NCBI GenBank assembly: GCA_038214295.1
Contig: JBBQSA010000009.1
Coordinates: 1-64,000, forward strand
Reading direction: 5' to 3'
Length of the DNA: 64,000 nucleotides
Source: SHZI01 sp038214295
GTDB lineage: Bacteria > Pseudomonadota > Gammaproteobacteria > Steroidobacterales > GCA-2729495
Shown here: one piece after another, positions 33,701 to 42,296 of the stretch
How the letters are laid out: every line of letters starts with the position of its first letter
Numbering within the stretch: position 1 is the first letter of the stretch
Translations under genes and position numbers: made by a program
Notes under the pieces: generated by a model
What the model saw: the letters and a program-made list of their open reading frames with translations, nothing else
What the model was told of the DNA's origin: nothing
Databases searched by the model: none

Positions 33701-34191
33701 TGAAGGGTGATCGGGCCGATCTCCACGGGAACGATATCCGTGGTGCCAGAGCCGTCGGCGCGCACGCCCCTGCGGATCAGGAGCCGCCCGACTTCGAGCT
33801 GGTCCGCGACGATGGCGACGGGCAGCACCAGCGGCTCTATCACCGAGTCCGGTGCGTCCGGAGGGCGCGGCGCGATGTCGATATGGAGTGCGTCCGCCCT
33901 GACCGTGGTCAGGCGAACCTGCCGGCGCAGCAGATCGGGCCAGCTCATGCGCAGCGTGGCCGGCTCGACGACGATATGAACGCGTCCAACGCTGATATCC
34001 AGCCGGTCCAGTTCGAGGCCGGACAGCAGCGTGCCGCGCACGCCGCTCACCACCAGCCGCTCGCCTGCCACCTCCGTGAGCGACGCGACCAGCCAGGCGC
34101 TGCCGGCCGGCGAGCCAAGCATGAATAGGCCGAGCACCAGCAGGATCATGAGGCCGACGAGCAGCGCGGCAAGGACCCGCAGCGCGCTCAC
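30712..34191 (-). CDS. tamB: Translocation and assembly module inner-membrane subunit TamB
   Basis: 1159 residues. An N-terminal membrane anchor (VLAALLVGLMILLVLGLFML) is followed by the long beta-helical AsmA-like periplasmic body. The conserved DUF490 C-terminal domain contains VGVLLSGTLSRIETKVYSEP, ALSYLTTGKPLS and LRYSYGIFDKLGTVKATYKL. TamB spans the periplasm and works with TamA in outer-membrane protein insertion and lipid transport. Its ATG overlaps the tamA stop by 4 bp. Length is somewhat below the ~1260 of E. coli. Confidence 0.93.
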   Translation of the reverse strand: MSALRVLAALLVGLMILLVLGLFMLGSPAGSAWLVASLTEVAGERLVVSGVRGTLLSGLELDRLDISVGRVHIVVEPATLRMSWPDLLRRQVRLTTVRADALHIDIAPRPPDAPDSVIEPLVLPVAIVADQLEVGRLLIRRGVRADGSGTTDIVPVEIGPITLQGALVDGEVRIKSVRATLYGISAEAYGTFGTGEPYAINGRVEWQLPEAGVTGAGKVSGDLAALRFEQVLQLPAVVGVGGVARLLQDDPEIVAEARWTALRQSLSDGAGLVISSDAGTLRVRGWPDRLRGDLKAGVRLGDWPKAAARATFSGDWRQLQLGAISLDGFGGQITGTGRISLDNGLAGGLQLRGKGIDPRFLDPRLAGRVQFRSAVTFDRDGNFLVEVPEASGTLFQRPLRASGAVAREQGVLIFDDVRVNAGVNRVAVSGRWGDGIDGRFSIDAPDLATLWPGLEGRLQGAGTIGGTAARPNFDLNLTGSGVGAGDLRIVALRGRGGLGARQRISLAVEADGVSLNGRRLGNVVLGVDGPLDAHTIDLALSGGDDVAAELRATGAFRNGVLAETIGTGSVTVRGEQRWSLREPATVRVAGADLDVTAHCWTSGSAELCVADSRFDKRGFSGNANLRSFPLSGLAPFLPADIDVTGTATATITVQREGGRLTGALRGGLEETVVTWRVPDDEPVQTAISEFSVDVSLTDEVMAFDGVIAAGFGLRLAANGRVNDPFGEEPTITADVTGGVPDVATLGPVLDRFLDVGDVRGRITVDAKLSGKARQPDIAGGLQLEDGSFTVPAAGITVDRISLALLGREDGQVALKGNARSGKGFVALEGTLAWRDQLLPTAEATVKGRVIDVIRLPEGLVQVSPDVRVVLRDRQLRVSGTMLVPRAEIRLKKLDEAAVEPSDDTVVHGRQVAVVEKSPPLFVLDDLQVRLGENVTFEGFGLKTGLAGGLRLNQSLRADPRLVTGAGVVTLTKGQFTAFGTKLGIDRGSLIFSGIVTDPGIDVKASRDITYDGRDVTVGVLLSGTLSRIETKVYSEPAMGELDALSYLTTGKPLSAAGAGDRSMVSNAALSLGLNQALPVVQQLGSALNVDEVGLDTSQTGGTAVVVGEQLGKNLMLRYSYGIFDKLGTVKATYKLGRRVSIEATSGQEQALDLIYSVTW

Positions 34192-35933
34192 AGGTCCGGA
34201 CCCAGGGTCACGTGGATGCGGAAGGAGTCCGGCGAATCATCGAGGGGCACGCCCACGTCGAAGCGGATTGGGCCAAGCGGCGAGTACCAGCGGATGCCGG
34301 CGCCCACGCCGGTCTTCAGCGACAGGCGCTTGAACGAGTCAAAGGCATTGCCCATGTCGATGAACGCCGCCACCGACCAGTTGCCGACCAGCTGCTGGTC
34401 GATCTCGATGCTGCCCGCGAGCTTGTCCGAGCCGCCCACCACGTTCCCGGCCGCGTCCCGCGGCCCCAGGCTCTTGTAGTCGTAACCACGCACGCTGCCA
34501 TCGCCACCCGCGAAGTAGCGTACCGAGAACGGCAGCTCGCTGAATTCGTCCTGGAGGGTCCAGCCCACCTCGCCGCGCACCAGGAGGCGGGCCGTGGACC
34601 ACAGCGGCAGGACGACCTTGCCCGCGGACTCCAGCTGCAGGAACGCGGTATCGGAACCAAGGACCTGGTCGGTACCACTGAGGCTGAAGCTCAGCCGGTG
34701 CCCCCGGCGTGGGCGGCTAGGCTGCACCCGCGGCTGGTTGGCCCAGCTGATGCCGGGGATCACCAAATTGCTGGTGCCCTTCTGGTCGCCGATCGTGAAG
34801 GACTCCCGCAGGTAGTCCACGAAGCGCGTTTCCCGCCAGTTGCCGGCGCGCCGCTTGATCTGCTTCACGCCCAGGCGGAACTCGGTGCTGCGGCTGTCTT
34901 CCGGGTTCTCGTACTTGTAACCGGTGTCGAAGCTGAACCACTCGTCCCGGGGACTGCCGAGGGGCAGGCGATAGCTGAGCGTGGCCTCCCCGAGCACCTG
35001 GGCGAAGGAACTTGCGAACTCGAACTGGTGACCGCGCTTGTTGAGGCGCTGGTTAAGGTAGCCGAAGCGGACCTTGGCACCGGTGTCGGTGGCGTAACCC
35101 ACGCCCGTTTTCCAGGTGCGGGGTGGCGCGGCGGTGAGCACCACGGTGACGGGGACATCCAGGTCCGGCGCGGGCCGGGGCGTCGTGCGCAGTTCCACGT
35201 TCTGGAAGAAGCCACCGGCCAGCAGCGCGGTGTAGAGGTCGTTGAGCTTGTCGGCGTCGTAGGGATCGCCGGGCTTGAACTCCACGTAACGCTCGGCGAG
35301 CTGGGGCTCCACGACGGACTGCTCGAAGGTCACTGGCCCGAACCGGTAGCGTTCGCCCGAGGCGTAGTCGACCGTGACATCCGCCGCGAGCTCCTCCGGG
35401 TACACGTCGATCCGGCCAGCGGCGAAGCGTCCGTCGAAATAGCCCCGGCGCTGGGCCAGCCCGGCCAGGTTTGCCTTCAGTTCGTCGTAGGCGCGCTGGT
35501 TCAGGCCCTCGCCGCGGGCGATGTCGGCCTTGTCGAGCAGCCGCCGGAGGTCCTTGTCAGTCGCCCCGGCGCCGCTGATCACGATCGAGACGTTCCGCAA
35601 GCGCACACGGGGGCCGCGCTTGATCTTGAATTTTGCCCGCCAGCAGTCCTTGTCCCGGTCCAGGGACTTGTCGATGGTCGGGGCGTAGTAGCCGTACACC
35701 TCGAGGGCCTGCCGGATTTCCTTGTCGGCCCGGCGGTAGAGCCGGCGGACACGCGCATCCGGCGCAGTACAGGGCTCGTCAGCCAGCGCAATCGTGGCCC
35801 GGACAATCTTTTCCGTGGTGCGGCTAAGGCCCTCGAACTCCACCGAGGCGCAGACGGGCTCAACGCCGAACCCCGCAATCAGGCTCACGATCATGAGTAG
35901 CGTCAGCCAGATTCCAGACGGCGCACTGCGCAT
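34188..35933 (-). CDS. tamA: Outer membrane assembly module protein TamA (Omp85/BamA family)
   Basis: 581 residues from the ATG at 35933, which starts a signal peptide (MRSAPSGIWLTLLMIVSLIAG). Three POTRA-like repeats (residues ~25-260) precede a 16-strand barrel with the Omp85 motifs VRGYDYKSLGPRD and FIDMGNAF and the terminal RFDVGVPLDD...IHVTLGPDL. The length matches E. coli TamA (577). The frame upstream of 35933 is antisense shadow of the 35982 gene. Forms an operon with tamB. Confidence 0.94.
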   Translation of the reverse strand: MRSAPSGIWLTLLMIVSLIAGFGVEPVCASVEFEGLSRTTEKIVRATIALADEPCTAPDARVRRLYRRADKEIRQALEVYGYYAPTIDKSLDRDKDCWRAKFKIKRGPRVRLRNVSIVISGAGATDKDLRRLLDKADIARGEGLNQRAYDELKANLAGLAQRRGYFDGRFAAGRIDVYPEELAADVTVDYASGERYRFGPVTFEQSVVEPQLAERYVEFKPGDPYDADKLNDLYTALLAGGFFQNVELRTTPRPAPDLDVPVTVVLTAAPPRTWKTGVGYATDTGAKVRFGYLNQRLNKRGHQFEFASSFAQVLGEATLSYRLPLGSPRDEWFSFDTGYKYENPEDSRSTEFRLGVKQIKRRAGNWRETRFVDYLRESFTIGDQKGTSNLVIPGISWANQPRVQPSRPRRGHRLSFSLSGTDQVLGSDTAFLQLESAGKVVLPLWSTARLLVRGEVGWTLQDEFSELPFSVRYFAGGDGSVRGYDYKSLGPRDAAGNVVGGSDKLAGSIEIDQQLVGNWSVAAFIDMGNAFDSFKRLSLKTGVGAGIRWYSPLGPIRFDVGVPLDDSPDSFRIHVTLGPDL

Positions 35934-35981
35934 CGAACAGACAGTCCCAGCCCGGTAGCGGGCCCGCGCTATTATCCCGGA

Positions 35982-36932
35982 ATGCGCACACGGACGCCGG
36001 TTAGCGGCCCAGCACCCCCGGTTCACGCCGGTCTCGCCCTGCTTTTCGCCCTGGCGGCCAGCCTGGCCTCCGCCGGCCAGGCCGGGCAGGCGGAGGTGCG
36101 CCTCGACCCGGCCCGGGTGGGCTGGTCCGAGGTCCGCATGACGGCCACGAAGCTGTTTCTCACCGCGGAAGCCCGACTCACGCTGCGCACGGTGCCCGGC
36201 GCCAGCGTGCTGCCGGACCTGCTGGCTATCCAGGCGGAGGGCTTCACGCCCCTGCCGCCGGGCGACAGCGTGCTGGAATTGATCTACGACGCGCAGGGCA
36301 TCGGCCGTCAGTCCCGCCTGACCCTGCTGATGGATCCCGCCTCCGGGGCGGCGCTCCAGCAGACCAACCACGACCAGGACGCCAAGCCCCGCCTGCGCAT
36401 TTACCGCTTCGGGGCACAAGGCGCCTACCAGCGCACCCGCTGGCCGGCAACGCCGGACGAAAGGACACTGCTGCCGCCCCGGTGGACCCGGACCAGCGAG
36501 GGCCTGCGCGCCTACCCCGTTCCACCCGGCGGGCAGCCGGTGGTGGAGCCCACCGGCCTGCTCTACGCGATTGCCGCCGCGCCGCTCGACCGGCCCGGCG
36601 ACAGCATCGACCTGCTGATCTTCAGCCGCCGCGACACCCGGACCGTGCGCATCGCCGTGCTGCCGCCCCGGGAGGTCAGTGTCCGGTACGATGAACTCTG
36701 GCCCCGGGGCGCCGTGCAGCGCACGGGCACGGTCAGGGCCTTGCGCCTCTCCCTGACCGGCCTGCCGGTGCAGGGCAGCAGTGCCGGGGACGACGATCTC
36801 GAGCTCCTGGGCCTGCGGGGCCAGCTGGAGCTGCTGCTCGAGCCGGCAACCCGTGCACCCCTGCAGCTGTCCGGCGACCTGAAGATCGTGGGCCGCGTGA
36901 CGCTGAACCTGACCGCTGTCCGGCCGCGGTGA
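35982..36932 (+). CDS. Exported protein of unknown function
   Basis: 316 residues with a signal peptide ending SLASAGQAGQ. The rest is mixed beta sheet without cysteines. Repeated features such as DSVLELIYDAQGIGRQSRL and DSIDLLIFSRRDTRTVRI suggest a two-lobed periplasmic protein, perhaps related to DUF3108/DUF6134-type lipoprotein-binding folds; this is weak. TATTAT at 35970-35975 ends 6 nt before the ATG, ideal for a leaderless mRNA. It is divergent from tamA, so it may share its control. Confidence 0.75.
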   Translation: MRTRTPVSGPAPPVHAGLALLFALAASLASAGQAGQAEVRLDPARVGWSEVRMTATKLFLTAEARLTLRTVPGASVLPDLLAIQAEGFTPLPPGDSVLELIYDAQGIGRQSRLTLLMDPASGAALQQTNHDQDAKPRLRIYRFGAQGAYQRTRWPATPDERTLLPPRWTRTSEGLRAYPVPPGGQPVVEPTGLLYAIAAAPLDRPGDSIDLLIFSRRDTRTVRIAVLPPREVSVRYDELWPRGAVQRTGTVRALRLSLTGLPVQGSSAGDDDLELLGLRGQLELLLEPATRAPLQLSGDLKIVGRVTLNLTAVRPR

Positions 36933-37015
36933 CAGCCACGGGCCGATCACCGTACTCTAGTGCCTTGTTGAAGCCCTGACTGCCACTACTGTCCTTGCGG
37001 ACCAGGAGGTCCCCG

Positions 37016-37600
37016 GTGAATCACTCTCTAGTCCAACGCGGCCGCCGCGCCGGCACGCTGGCCCTGGCGGCCCTGCTTTTCGTGGGCTGCGCCTCGGGGC
37101 CGTCGATCTACGTCAACACTGACCCGGTAGCGAACTTCAGTACGTACAAGACCTACAACTTCATCGCGCCGCTCGGCACTGACGGGCCAGGCTACTCTTC
37201 GGTCCTGAGCCAGTTCCTGCGCATCGCCGCGAGCCGGGAGCTGGAGGCGCGGGGCTACCGGAAGAGCGAGCAGCCGGACCTGCTCATCAACTTCAACGTG
37301 GAGACCCGGGACAAGCTCCAGGCCACCACCATGTCGGCCGGACCGCGCTTCGGCGGCTACTACGGTTACCGCTCCGGCTACTACGGCGTGTGGGGCGGCT
37401 ACGAGACCCAGGTGACCCAGTACACGGAAGGCACGCTGACGGTGGACGTGGTGGATGCCGCCCGCAAGCAGCTCGCGTGGGATGGCACGGCGGTGGGCCG
37501 GGTCCGGGAGAAGGACCGGCGGGACCTGCAGCCAGTGATCGACGAGGTCGTCGCCCAGATCTTCGCCAAGTACCCCTACCGGGCCACGCCGGCACCCTGA
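37016..37600 (+). CDS. DUF4136 lipoprotein
   Basis: 194 residues starting at GTG 37016, which has AGGAGGT at proper spacing (an earlier TTG at 36995 includes that site inside the frame). Lipobox ALLFVGCASG. Family motifs are present: YVNTDPVANFSTYKTYNF, the Gly/Tyr-rich YYGYRSGYYGVWGGYETQ, and EGTLTVDVVDAARKQLAWDG. DUF4136 lipoproteins are outer-membrane-associated with no settled function. Confidence 0.88.
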   Translation: MNHSLVQRGRRAGTLALAALLFVGCASGPSIYVNTDPVANFSTYKTYNFIAPLGTDGPGYSSVLSQFLRIAASRELEARGYRKSEQPDLLINFNVETRDKLQATTMSAGPRFGGYYGYRSGYYGVWGGYETQVTQYTEGTLTVDVVDAARKQLAWDGTAVGRVREKDRRDLQPVIDEVVAQIFAKYPYRATPAP

Positions 37601-37614
37601 CCCGGCTTCCGCCC

Positions 37615-38262
37615 GTGGCAGAGCCCGTCGATCTCGCCAACCTGCGGCGCGAATACCGCACGCGCCCGCTGGTTCGCGCGGACCTGGCGGGCGACCCGGT
37701 GGTCCAGTTCCAGCAGTGGTTCACCGAGGCGCTGGATGCCAACGTGCTGGACCCCAACGCGATGAGCGTCGCGACGGTCGACAGCGCCGGGCAGCCCTCG
37801 CTGCGCATGGTGCTGCTCAAGCACTTCGACAGTAGCGGCTTTGTCTTCTACACCAACCTGGACAGCCGCAAGGCGAGGGAGATGGGCGGGAACCCGCACG
37901 TGGCCCTGCTGCTGTACTGGGGCGAGGTCAGCCGCCAGGTGCGCATCACGGGCACGGCCAGCCGGGTCTCGACAGCCGATACCCTCCGGTACTTCCTGTC
38001 CCGGCCCCGGGACAGCCAGCTCGGCGCCTGGGTGTCGGAGCAGAGCCGCGTGATTGAGGGCCGCCAGCTTCTGGAGGCGAAGTTCGCGGAGTTCAAGGCG
38101 CGCTTCGCCGCCGGCGAAGTCCCCCTGCCGGCATTCTGGGGCGGGTTCCGGGTGGAGATCAGCACCGTCGAGTTCTGGCAGGCCCGGGAGAACCGCCTGC
38201 ACGACCGCTTCCTTTATAGTCGCGCCGGCAGCGGCTGGACCATCGACCGGCTGGCGCCCTAG
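37615..38262 (+). CDS. pdxH: Pyridoxamine 5'-phosphate oxidase
   Basis: 215 residues, the normal PdxH length. The GTG at 37615 gives the family start DLANLRREYRTRPL. The FMN-binding core is MSVATVDSAGQPSLRMVLLKHFD and the PLP-site motif near the end is VEFWQARENRLHDRFLYSR...WTIDRLAP. It makes pyridoxal phosphate from pyridoxine/pyridoxamine phosphate using O2. It follows the DUF4136 gene by 14 nt. Confidence 0.95.
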   Translation: MAEPVDLANLRREYRTRPLVRADLAGDPVVQFQQWFTEALDANVLDPNAMSVATVDSAGQPSLRMVLLKHFDSSGFVFYTNLDSRKAREMGGNPHVALLLYWGEVSRQVRITGTASRVSTADTLRYFLSRPRDSQLGAWVSEQSRVIEGRQLLEAKFAEFKARFAAGEVPLPAFWGGFRVEISTVEFWQARENRLHDRFLYSRAGSGWTIDRLAP

Positions 38263-38287
38263 TCCCTGACCCGCAAGGAGCTACCCG

Positions 38288-39052
38288 ATGCCGACCCCGC
38301 CGCCCCCGGCCATCTTGCTGGCCAGCATGTTCGCCCGCGTGCTGGCTGCCCCGCTCACCGCGGCGCTGCTCATCGTCGCCACCGGCTGCGCCACCCGGGA
38401 AAGCGCGGTAGCCACGGCGGCGCCGCCGCTCAGCGAATTCTGCCTGGAGGCCCAGCGCATCGTGGTACGCACGGCGGTCGTGCCGACGCTGATCGTCCAT
38501 TCCGCCTTCGACGCGTTCGTCAAATCCAAGGCCGCCATCGAGCCCCTCACCATCCATGAGTACGTCTGGTACGAGGATGACGACCCGGCGCGGCCGGTGA
38601 TGGTCTCCTGCAAGCTGAAGAGCGCCGACCATCTCAACGAGGCCTTGGGCAAGGGCACGTCGGCCGGTGACGGCCGCTGCCAGGACATGAACAGGCTCAC
38701 CTACAACCGGGTGCGCGCCGCGCTGGGCGCCAGCAACGTGGAGCGGGTGGTCTTCGACCCGGCGGAGGACGTGCGCAACGCGGAGAACCCGGGCATGACC
38801 GGCCCGGACTGGCTGAAGCCCTACGAGATGACCTGGCGGGATGATGCCGGCGTCCTCCACCTGCGCAGCAAGGGTTTTCGCGTGGACTGGACCGACCCGC
38901 AGTTCGCCGCGATGCCCGGCAAGTTCCGTGGCGTGCAGTACTGCCACCTGGTCGCCCCGGAGTACCTGGCGAGACTCGTCACCGGCAAGGCCCGCGCCGG
39001 TATCCTGGTGGGCCGCGACGTGTCGGCGATGCCGGCACCGCCAGCGCAATAG
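38288..39052 (+). CDS. Putative lipoprotein of unknown function
   Basis: 254 residues, with AAGGAG 7 nt before the ATG. A long signal ends in ALLIVATGCATR, a lipobox. The mature part has CLEAQRIVVRT, HEYVWYEDDDPARPVMVSCK and FRGVQYCHLVAPEYLARL, with four Cys that could form disulfides. Family not recognised. It lies between pdxH and a flavin monooxygenase in the same direction. Confidence 0.75.
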   Translation: MPTPPPPAILLASMFARVLAAPLTAALLIVATGCATRESAVATAAPPLSEFCLEAQRIVVRTAVVPTLIVHSAFDAFVKSKAAIEPLTIHEYVWYEDDDPARPVMVSCKLKSADHLNEALGKGTSAGDGRCQDMNRLTYNRVRAALGASNVERVVFDPAEDVRNAENPGMTGPDWLKPYEMTWRDDAGVLHLRSKGFRVDWTDPQFAAMPGKFRGVQYCHLVAPEYLARLVTGKARAGILVGRDVSAMPAPPAQ

Positions 39053-39080
39053 CATCGGCCGCCACGCCATCCCCACGTCC

Positions 39081-40250
39081 GTGCAACCACTTCGCGTCCT
39101 CATCGCCGGCGCCGGCATCGGCGGCCTGACACTCGCGCTGGCCCTGCAGCGTGCCGGCATCCGGGTCTCGGTCTGTGAGCAGGCGGCGGCCCTCGGCGAA
39201 GTCGGTGCGGGCCTGACGCTCGCCTCCAATGCCACCTTGATTCTCCGGCACCTGGGACTCGGCCCGGTGCTGGACGACCTGGGCGTGGTGCCGGAGCACG
39301 GCGCCGTGAAGCACTTCCGCACCGGCCGGGTCCTGGTGGATATTCCCCGGGGCAATACCCAGGTGGAGCGCTTCGGCGCGCCCTACTGCCAGATCCACCG
39401 GAGCGACCTGCACCAGGCGCTGGTCGAGGCAGTGCGCAGCGGGGATCGTGGCTGCCTGCATCTCGGCCACACGCTCGAGGACTTCGGCCAGGACAGCAAC
39501 GGCGTGACCGCCCTCTTCACGAACGGGGAGACTGCGCGGGGCGATGTGCTGGTCGGCTGCGACGGCATCCGGTCGACGGTACGCGCCCGGCTGTTCGGCA
39601 CCGAGGACCCCCGCTTCACCGGCTACGTGGCCTGGCGCGGGCTGGTGCCAATGGAGCGGCTGAATGCGGCCCTCGTGGTGCCCGACTCGGCCGTGTGGAT
39701 CGGTCCGGGGCACTTCCTGACCCGCTACAAGATCCGCCGTGGCGAACTGCTCAACTACATCGCGATCGCGCGCACCAGCAGCTGGGTGGAGGAAAGCTGG
39801 TCCGTGCCCTCCACGGTGGAGTCGCTGCTCGCCGAGTTCCGGGACTTCGAACCCACAGCCCGGTCGATCCTGATGGCAACCCCGCCCGGCCAGTGCTTCA
39901 AGTGGGGCATCTTCGACCGGGACCCGCTGCCCGCGTGGAGCCAGGGGCGCGTCACCCTGCTCGGCGACGCAGCCCACCCGACCACCCCGTTTCTGGGGCA
40001 GGGCGCCGCGATGGCCCTCGAGGATGCCCTGGTGCTGGCCCGCACGCTGGCGGCGGCGGGCTCCGTGCCGGAGGCCCTCGCCCGCTACGAGCTGGCGCGG
40101 GTCGCCCGCGCGAACGGGGTGCTGGTGGCCTCCCGGGAAAACGGGCTCAACCTGACGAACACCGATCCGGATCGTTACGACACGGAGACGCACCGGAACG
40201 AAGAGTCCCTGGATCTCGCGAGCTACAACGCGATGACGGTGCCCGTCTGA
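39081..40250 (+). CDS. FAD-dependent monooxygenase, salicylate hydroxylase-like
   Basis: 389 residues from GTG 39081. Class A flavoprotein hydroxylase motifs: GxGxxG in VLIAGAGIGGLTLALALQ, the DG motif VLVGCDGIRSTVRARLFG, and the GD motif RVTLLGDAAHPTTPFLGQGA near residue 295. It should use NAD(P)H and O2 to hydroxylate an aromatic compound. The substrate is not predictable, and no ring-cleavage genes are adjacent. Confidence 0.88.
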   Translation: MQPLRVLIAGAGIGGLTLALALQRAGIRVSVCEQAAALGEVGAGLTLASNATLILRHLGLGPVLDDLGVVPEHGAVKHFRTGRVLVDIPRGNTQVERFGAPYCQIHRSDLHQALVEAVRSGDRGCLHLGHTLEDFGQDSNGVTALFTNGETARGDVLVGCDGIRSTVRARLFGTEDPRFTGYVAWRGLVPMERLNAALVVPDSAVWIGPGHFLTRYKIRRGELLNYIAIARTSSWVEESWSVPSTVESLLAEFRDFEPTARSILMATPPGQCFKWGIFDRDPLPAWSQGRVTLLGDAAHPTTPFLGQGAAMALEDALVLARTLAAAGSVPEALARYELARVARANGVLVASRENGLNLTNTDPDRYDTETHRNEESLDLASYNAMTVPV

Positions 40251-40268
40251 GGCCTGACGGACCCGCCC

Positions 40269-40688
40269 TCACACGGGCAGCACCACCCGCAGTCGCGCGC
40301 TGAATTCATCAATCGACAGGGGCCGGGCCACGCCGGCCCGGCGCTGCGCAGCCCAGACCGGATCCGGAAAGTGGGCATCGTCCGCGAAGCGCGGGATTAC
40401 ATGCCAGTGCACGTGGGGCACCTGGTTACCGAGGGATGCCAGGTTGATCTTGTCCGGCCGGAGCGTGTCCCGCAGGGCCTGCTCAACGGACAGCACGACG
40501 CGCATGCAGTGCTGGCGGTCGATGGGTGGCAGGTCGGTCATCTCCCGCACATGGGCCTGCCAGATGACGCGGATGAATCCCGGGTAGTCCGCATCGCCGG
40601 CAGAGATGACGCGCAGGCGGTCATCCTGCCAGATGGTGGGGAGTTCCCGCGTGGCGCAGAGGGGGCAGTCGGGGATGGCAGGCACCAT
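40269..40688 (-). CDS. HIT family hydrolase
   Basis: 139 residues. The histidine triad is HVHWHVIPR near residue 91, with the preceding NLASLGNQVPH. The N-terminus CPLCATRELP could bind metal, as in some HIT proteins. Such proteins hydrolyse nucleotide phosphoramidates or dinucleotide polyphosphates. Convergent with the monooxygenase gene, 18 nt apart. Confidence 0.9.
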   Translation of the reverse strand: MVPAIPDCPLCATRELPTIWQDDRLRVISAGDADYPGFIRVIWQAHVREMTDLPPIDRQHCMRVVLSVEQALRDTLRPDKINLASLGNQVPHVHWHVIPRFADDAHFPDPVWAAQRRAGVARPLSIDEFSARLRVVLPV

Positions 40689-40732
40689 GCGGCAAACGAT
40701 ACGACAAAGCGCGCCCGGGGTGGGCGCCCCGG

Positions 40733-41929
40733 TCAGTCGGGCTTGCCGGCGTCGATCAGCACCTTGAAGTGGCCGGAGTCCTCGGAGAAGAGCGACTCTG
40801 CGAAACGTTCATCCAGATCCTCGAGACGCAGCATGCCGGTGGCGCCGGTATCGACCTCGTCCATCGGAACTGGTGGCTTGCCGGCTGGCGCGACAGGCTG
40901 GACCCCGGCGGCGGGCACCCTGGCCGCAGCGGTCGTGGCGGCTGGCGCCGCGGCGGTGGCTGGCCTGCCCCGGCTGGCCTGGAGCCGCTGGGTCATCTCG
41001 CTGGCGGGCAGGACCGCGGCGTCCGGCAGTGGCGCCGGCGGCTCAGTTCGGGCACTGGGCGGGGTCGCGGACCGCTCGCGGGCCCGGACGGCGGGCGCGG
41101 CGGCAGCCTTCGCCACGGGCGCCGCGTCGCTCTGGCTGCCCCCCTGGCTGCCCCCCTGGCTGCCCAAGGGCTTCCAGCCGAGCTGCTCCGCGACCTGGCG
41201 AATGAGCTCCGCGTCGATCAGCCGCTGCTGGCGCGCCCGGACTTCACCCAATGCGGCATCCATAAGAGTGTTGATCAGCCGTGGCACGCCGGCCACGAAG
41301 AGATAGACGCTTGCCGGCGCGTTGACTGCCAGCACTTCATCGGGATTGGCGCCGCCCTCGGCGATGCAATGGCGCACGTAGCCCGCCGTCTCGAGCAGCG
41401 TCAGCGGCCGCATCTTCAGGCGGAAGCTGAGCCGCTGGCGCAGCTGGATCAGGCCGGCCACGTCCAGCAGCTGATGCAGGCTGTGGGGACCCTGGAGGAT
41501 GATGGATACCGGCGTCTGCTGTTCGTCCGACAGGTACAGCAGACGCAGCAGGCGCCGCGCGAGATCGACGTTGATCCCGGAAACATCGAGCGAGAGGATC
41601 AGCTGGCGGCCGCTCGTGCGCTGAGCGAGCAGCGCCTCCCGCAGGCGCGCTGGCGTCGGCAGGCCCGAGGGCGCGCCAGCGCCAAGTCCGTGCAGGATCG
41701 CCTCCGCCAGTTCGGCCGATTCCATCCCGCGCAGGTCCACCGGCAGCAGCTGCACATCGCTGTCCACCGAAACCAGCGCCTGCCGGACGAAGGCCGACTT
41801 ACCGACACCGGGACCACCGGAGAGCAGCGCGACGCCACCGGGAAAGGTCGCCGCCTGCCGCAGCCGCGCGCAGGCGTTGGCCTGCAGCGGGCTGGCAATG
41901 AAGTAGGCCTTGTCGACGAAGGGGCGCAT
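40733..41929 (-). CDS. ExeA/MshM-like AAA ATPase
   Basis: 398 residues. Walker A GGPGVGKS at about residue 38 follows the ExeA-type opening (KAYFIASPLQANACARLRQA). The Walker B region reads QLILSLDVSGIN, without the usual DEAQ, so hydrolysis may be weak. The typical ExeA helical lid is present (RPLTLLETAGYVRHCI...GVPRLINTLMDAAL). After residue ~255 there is a low-complexity Gly/Ser/Gln then Ala/Pro-rich tail. No secretion or pilus genes are nearby, so its partner is unknown. Confidence 0.85.
   Translation of the reverse strand: MRPFVDKAYFIASPLQANACARLRQAATFPGGVALLSGGPGVGKSAFVRQALVSVDSDVQLLPVDLRGMESAELAEAILHGLGAGAPSGLPTPARLREALLAQRTSGRQLILSLDVSGINVDLARRLLRLLYLSDEQQTPVSIILQGPHSLHQLLDVAGLIQLRQRLSFRLKMRPLTLLETAGYVRHCIAEGGANPDEVLAVNAPASVYLFVAGVPRLINTLMDAALGEVRARQQRLIDAELIRQVAEQLGWKPLGSQGGSQGGSQSDAAPVAKAAAAPAVRARERSATPPSARTEPPAPLPDAAVLPASEMTQRLQASRGRPATAAAPAATTAAARVPAAGVQPVAPAGKPPVPMDEVDTGATGMLRLEDLDERFAESLFSEDSGHFKVLIDAGKPD
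41132..41164 (-). repeat. 12-bp tandem repeat inside ExeA-like gene
   Basis: CTGGCTGCCCCC occurs twice and continues as a third partial copy (plus strand sequence). It encodes GSQGGSQGGSQ at the junction between the ATPase part and the low-complexity tail. Copy number may vary between strains. Confidence 0.75.
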
Positions 41930-41998
41930 CGACCAGCACGATGACTTAATTGCGCGGCCTTGCCGTTGATGGCCTTCACATCCGTGGCGCGGAACCCG

Positions 41999-42212
41999 CT
42001 AGAACCAGGCCCGGATCCCCGCCGCCCACCGTGCAGAGCGCACACTTTCGCCGTCCTGCCGGGCGAGGTCGGCGGTGTCCCCGAGCTTCCGGGTCCACTC
42101 CACGCCCACGTTGGCGGCGCTCAGCGCCATCGCGCAGGGCGCAGGGCGCAGCGATGAAATGCGCTGCGACCAGGACGATGGGCAGGAGCCGTCGAAACGA
42201 AAATCCGGGCAT
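41999..42212 (-). pseudogene. Remnant of copper resistance outer-membrane protein gene (copB-like)
   Basis: Reading minus from about 42126, one frame gives ALSAANVGVEWTRKLGDTAD...VRSARWAAGIRAWF and TAG at 41999. This matches the conserved C-terminal end of CopB-type copper-resistance barrels. Upstream, in another frame, MPGFSFRRLLPIVLVAAHFI at 42212 looks like a signal peptide. The body of the gene (about 250 codons) is missing, so this seems to be an internal deletion remnant. The rest of the 41930-42296 gap holds nothing else I can support. Confidence 0.5.
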
Positions 42213-42296
42213 CAGTTACCGGCAGGATTCAGTGACAGACCTGACTATACTGACTGCGCCCGAGACCTCGCGGAAACCAGTCAGGATCGATGCTTC

